Assembly: GCA_003697085.1 (NCBI GenBank)
Contig: RFFU01000112.1
Location: 1 to 6,142, forward strand
DNA length: 6,142 bases
Reading direction: 5' to 3'
Source: Candidatus Hydrogenedentota bacterium
Lineage (GTDB): Bacteria > UBA8481 > J006
The position numbers and the translations under genes are program-made. The notes under the pieces are model-generated. The model was not told the DNA's origin. It was given only the letters and a program-made list of their open reading frames with translations, and ran no database searches. Numbering within the stretch: position 1 is the stretch's first letter; every line of letters starts with the position of its first letter. Shown here piece after piece: positions 6,097 to 6,142 of this stretch.

Positions 6097-6142
6097 GGAG
6101 ATGCCCAGGGATGGACCTTTAGGCGTTACCTCGGCGGGGTAG

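Larger units (their letters stand above)
5891..6142. other. Non-coding region upstream of the operon
   Basis: About 250 nt with no convincing gene on either strand. It holds the promoter candidate, the strong ribosome binding site, the repeated GGCTAYCCTG element and the hairpin listed separately. On the minus strand a short open stretch from the right edge (YPAEVTPKGPSLGISNGS, then TGA inside the hairpin) could be the tail of an upstream gene, but it is too short to judge. Confidence 0.6.

Noticed and set aside
6101-6142. Small plus-strand frame from ATG at 6101 ending in TAG at the right edge
   Set aside because: Only 13 codons, with no ribosome binding site or recognisable product.

Overview
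The window looks bacterial: moderately GC-rich, Shine-Dalgarno-led starts, a mix of ATG and GTG starts, and a tightly packed operon. All five recognisable genes lie on the minus strand and are read from right to left. GldA/GldFG-like exporters, DUF4340 proteins and NapG/NapH-type ferredoxins occur in Gram-negative lineages with a periplasm, for example spirochaetes, delta-proteobacteria-like groups and Bacteroidetes. I cannot place the organism more precisely from sequence alone.

Layout in transcription order. Positions 6142-5891 are a non-coding leader of about 250 nt with a candidate sigma70-type promoter (-35 at 5972-5967, -10 at 5949-5944), a GGCTAYCCTG-like repeated element and a 7-bp hairpin. 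Next come an ABC transporter ATPase (5890-4877), a membrane protein fusing an ABC-2 permease to a GldG-like auxiliary domain (4880-2682), a membrane-anchored DUF4340 protein (2685-1798), a Tat-exported NapG/MauM-like protein with four [4Fe-4S] motifs (1801-1055), and a NapH-like membrane polyferredoxin (1058 to the left edge, C-terminus missing). The last gene is open with no stop over at least 352 codons and leaves the window.

Each of the four junctions is a 4-nt start/stop overlap (GTGA, ATGA, GTGA, GTGA), so the five genes are almost certainly one translationally coupled transcript. The first three form a GldA/F/G-plus-DUF4340 type ABC system whose substrate is unknown. The last two resemble the NapGH quinol dehydrogenase module, which passes electrons from the membrane quinol pool to periplasmic acceptors. 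Joining an exporter of this type to a NapGH-like redox module is the most interesting point here. It recalls the nosG/nosH plus nosF/nosY pairing of clade II nitrous oxide reductase clusters, but the transporter is of a different type and no terminal reductase is visible. The function of the combined system is therefore inference. I found no rRNA, tRNA, CRISPR array, insertion sequence or intrinsic terminator.
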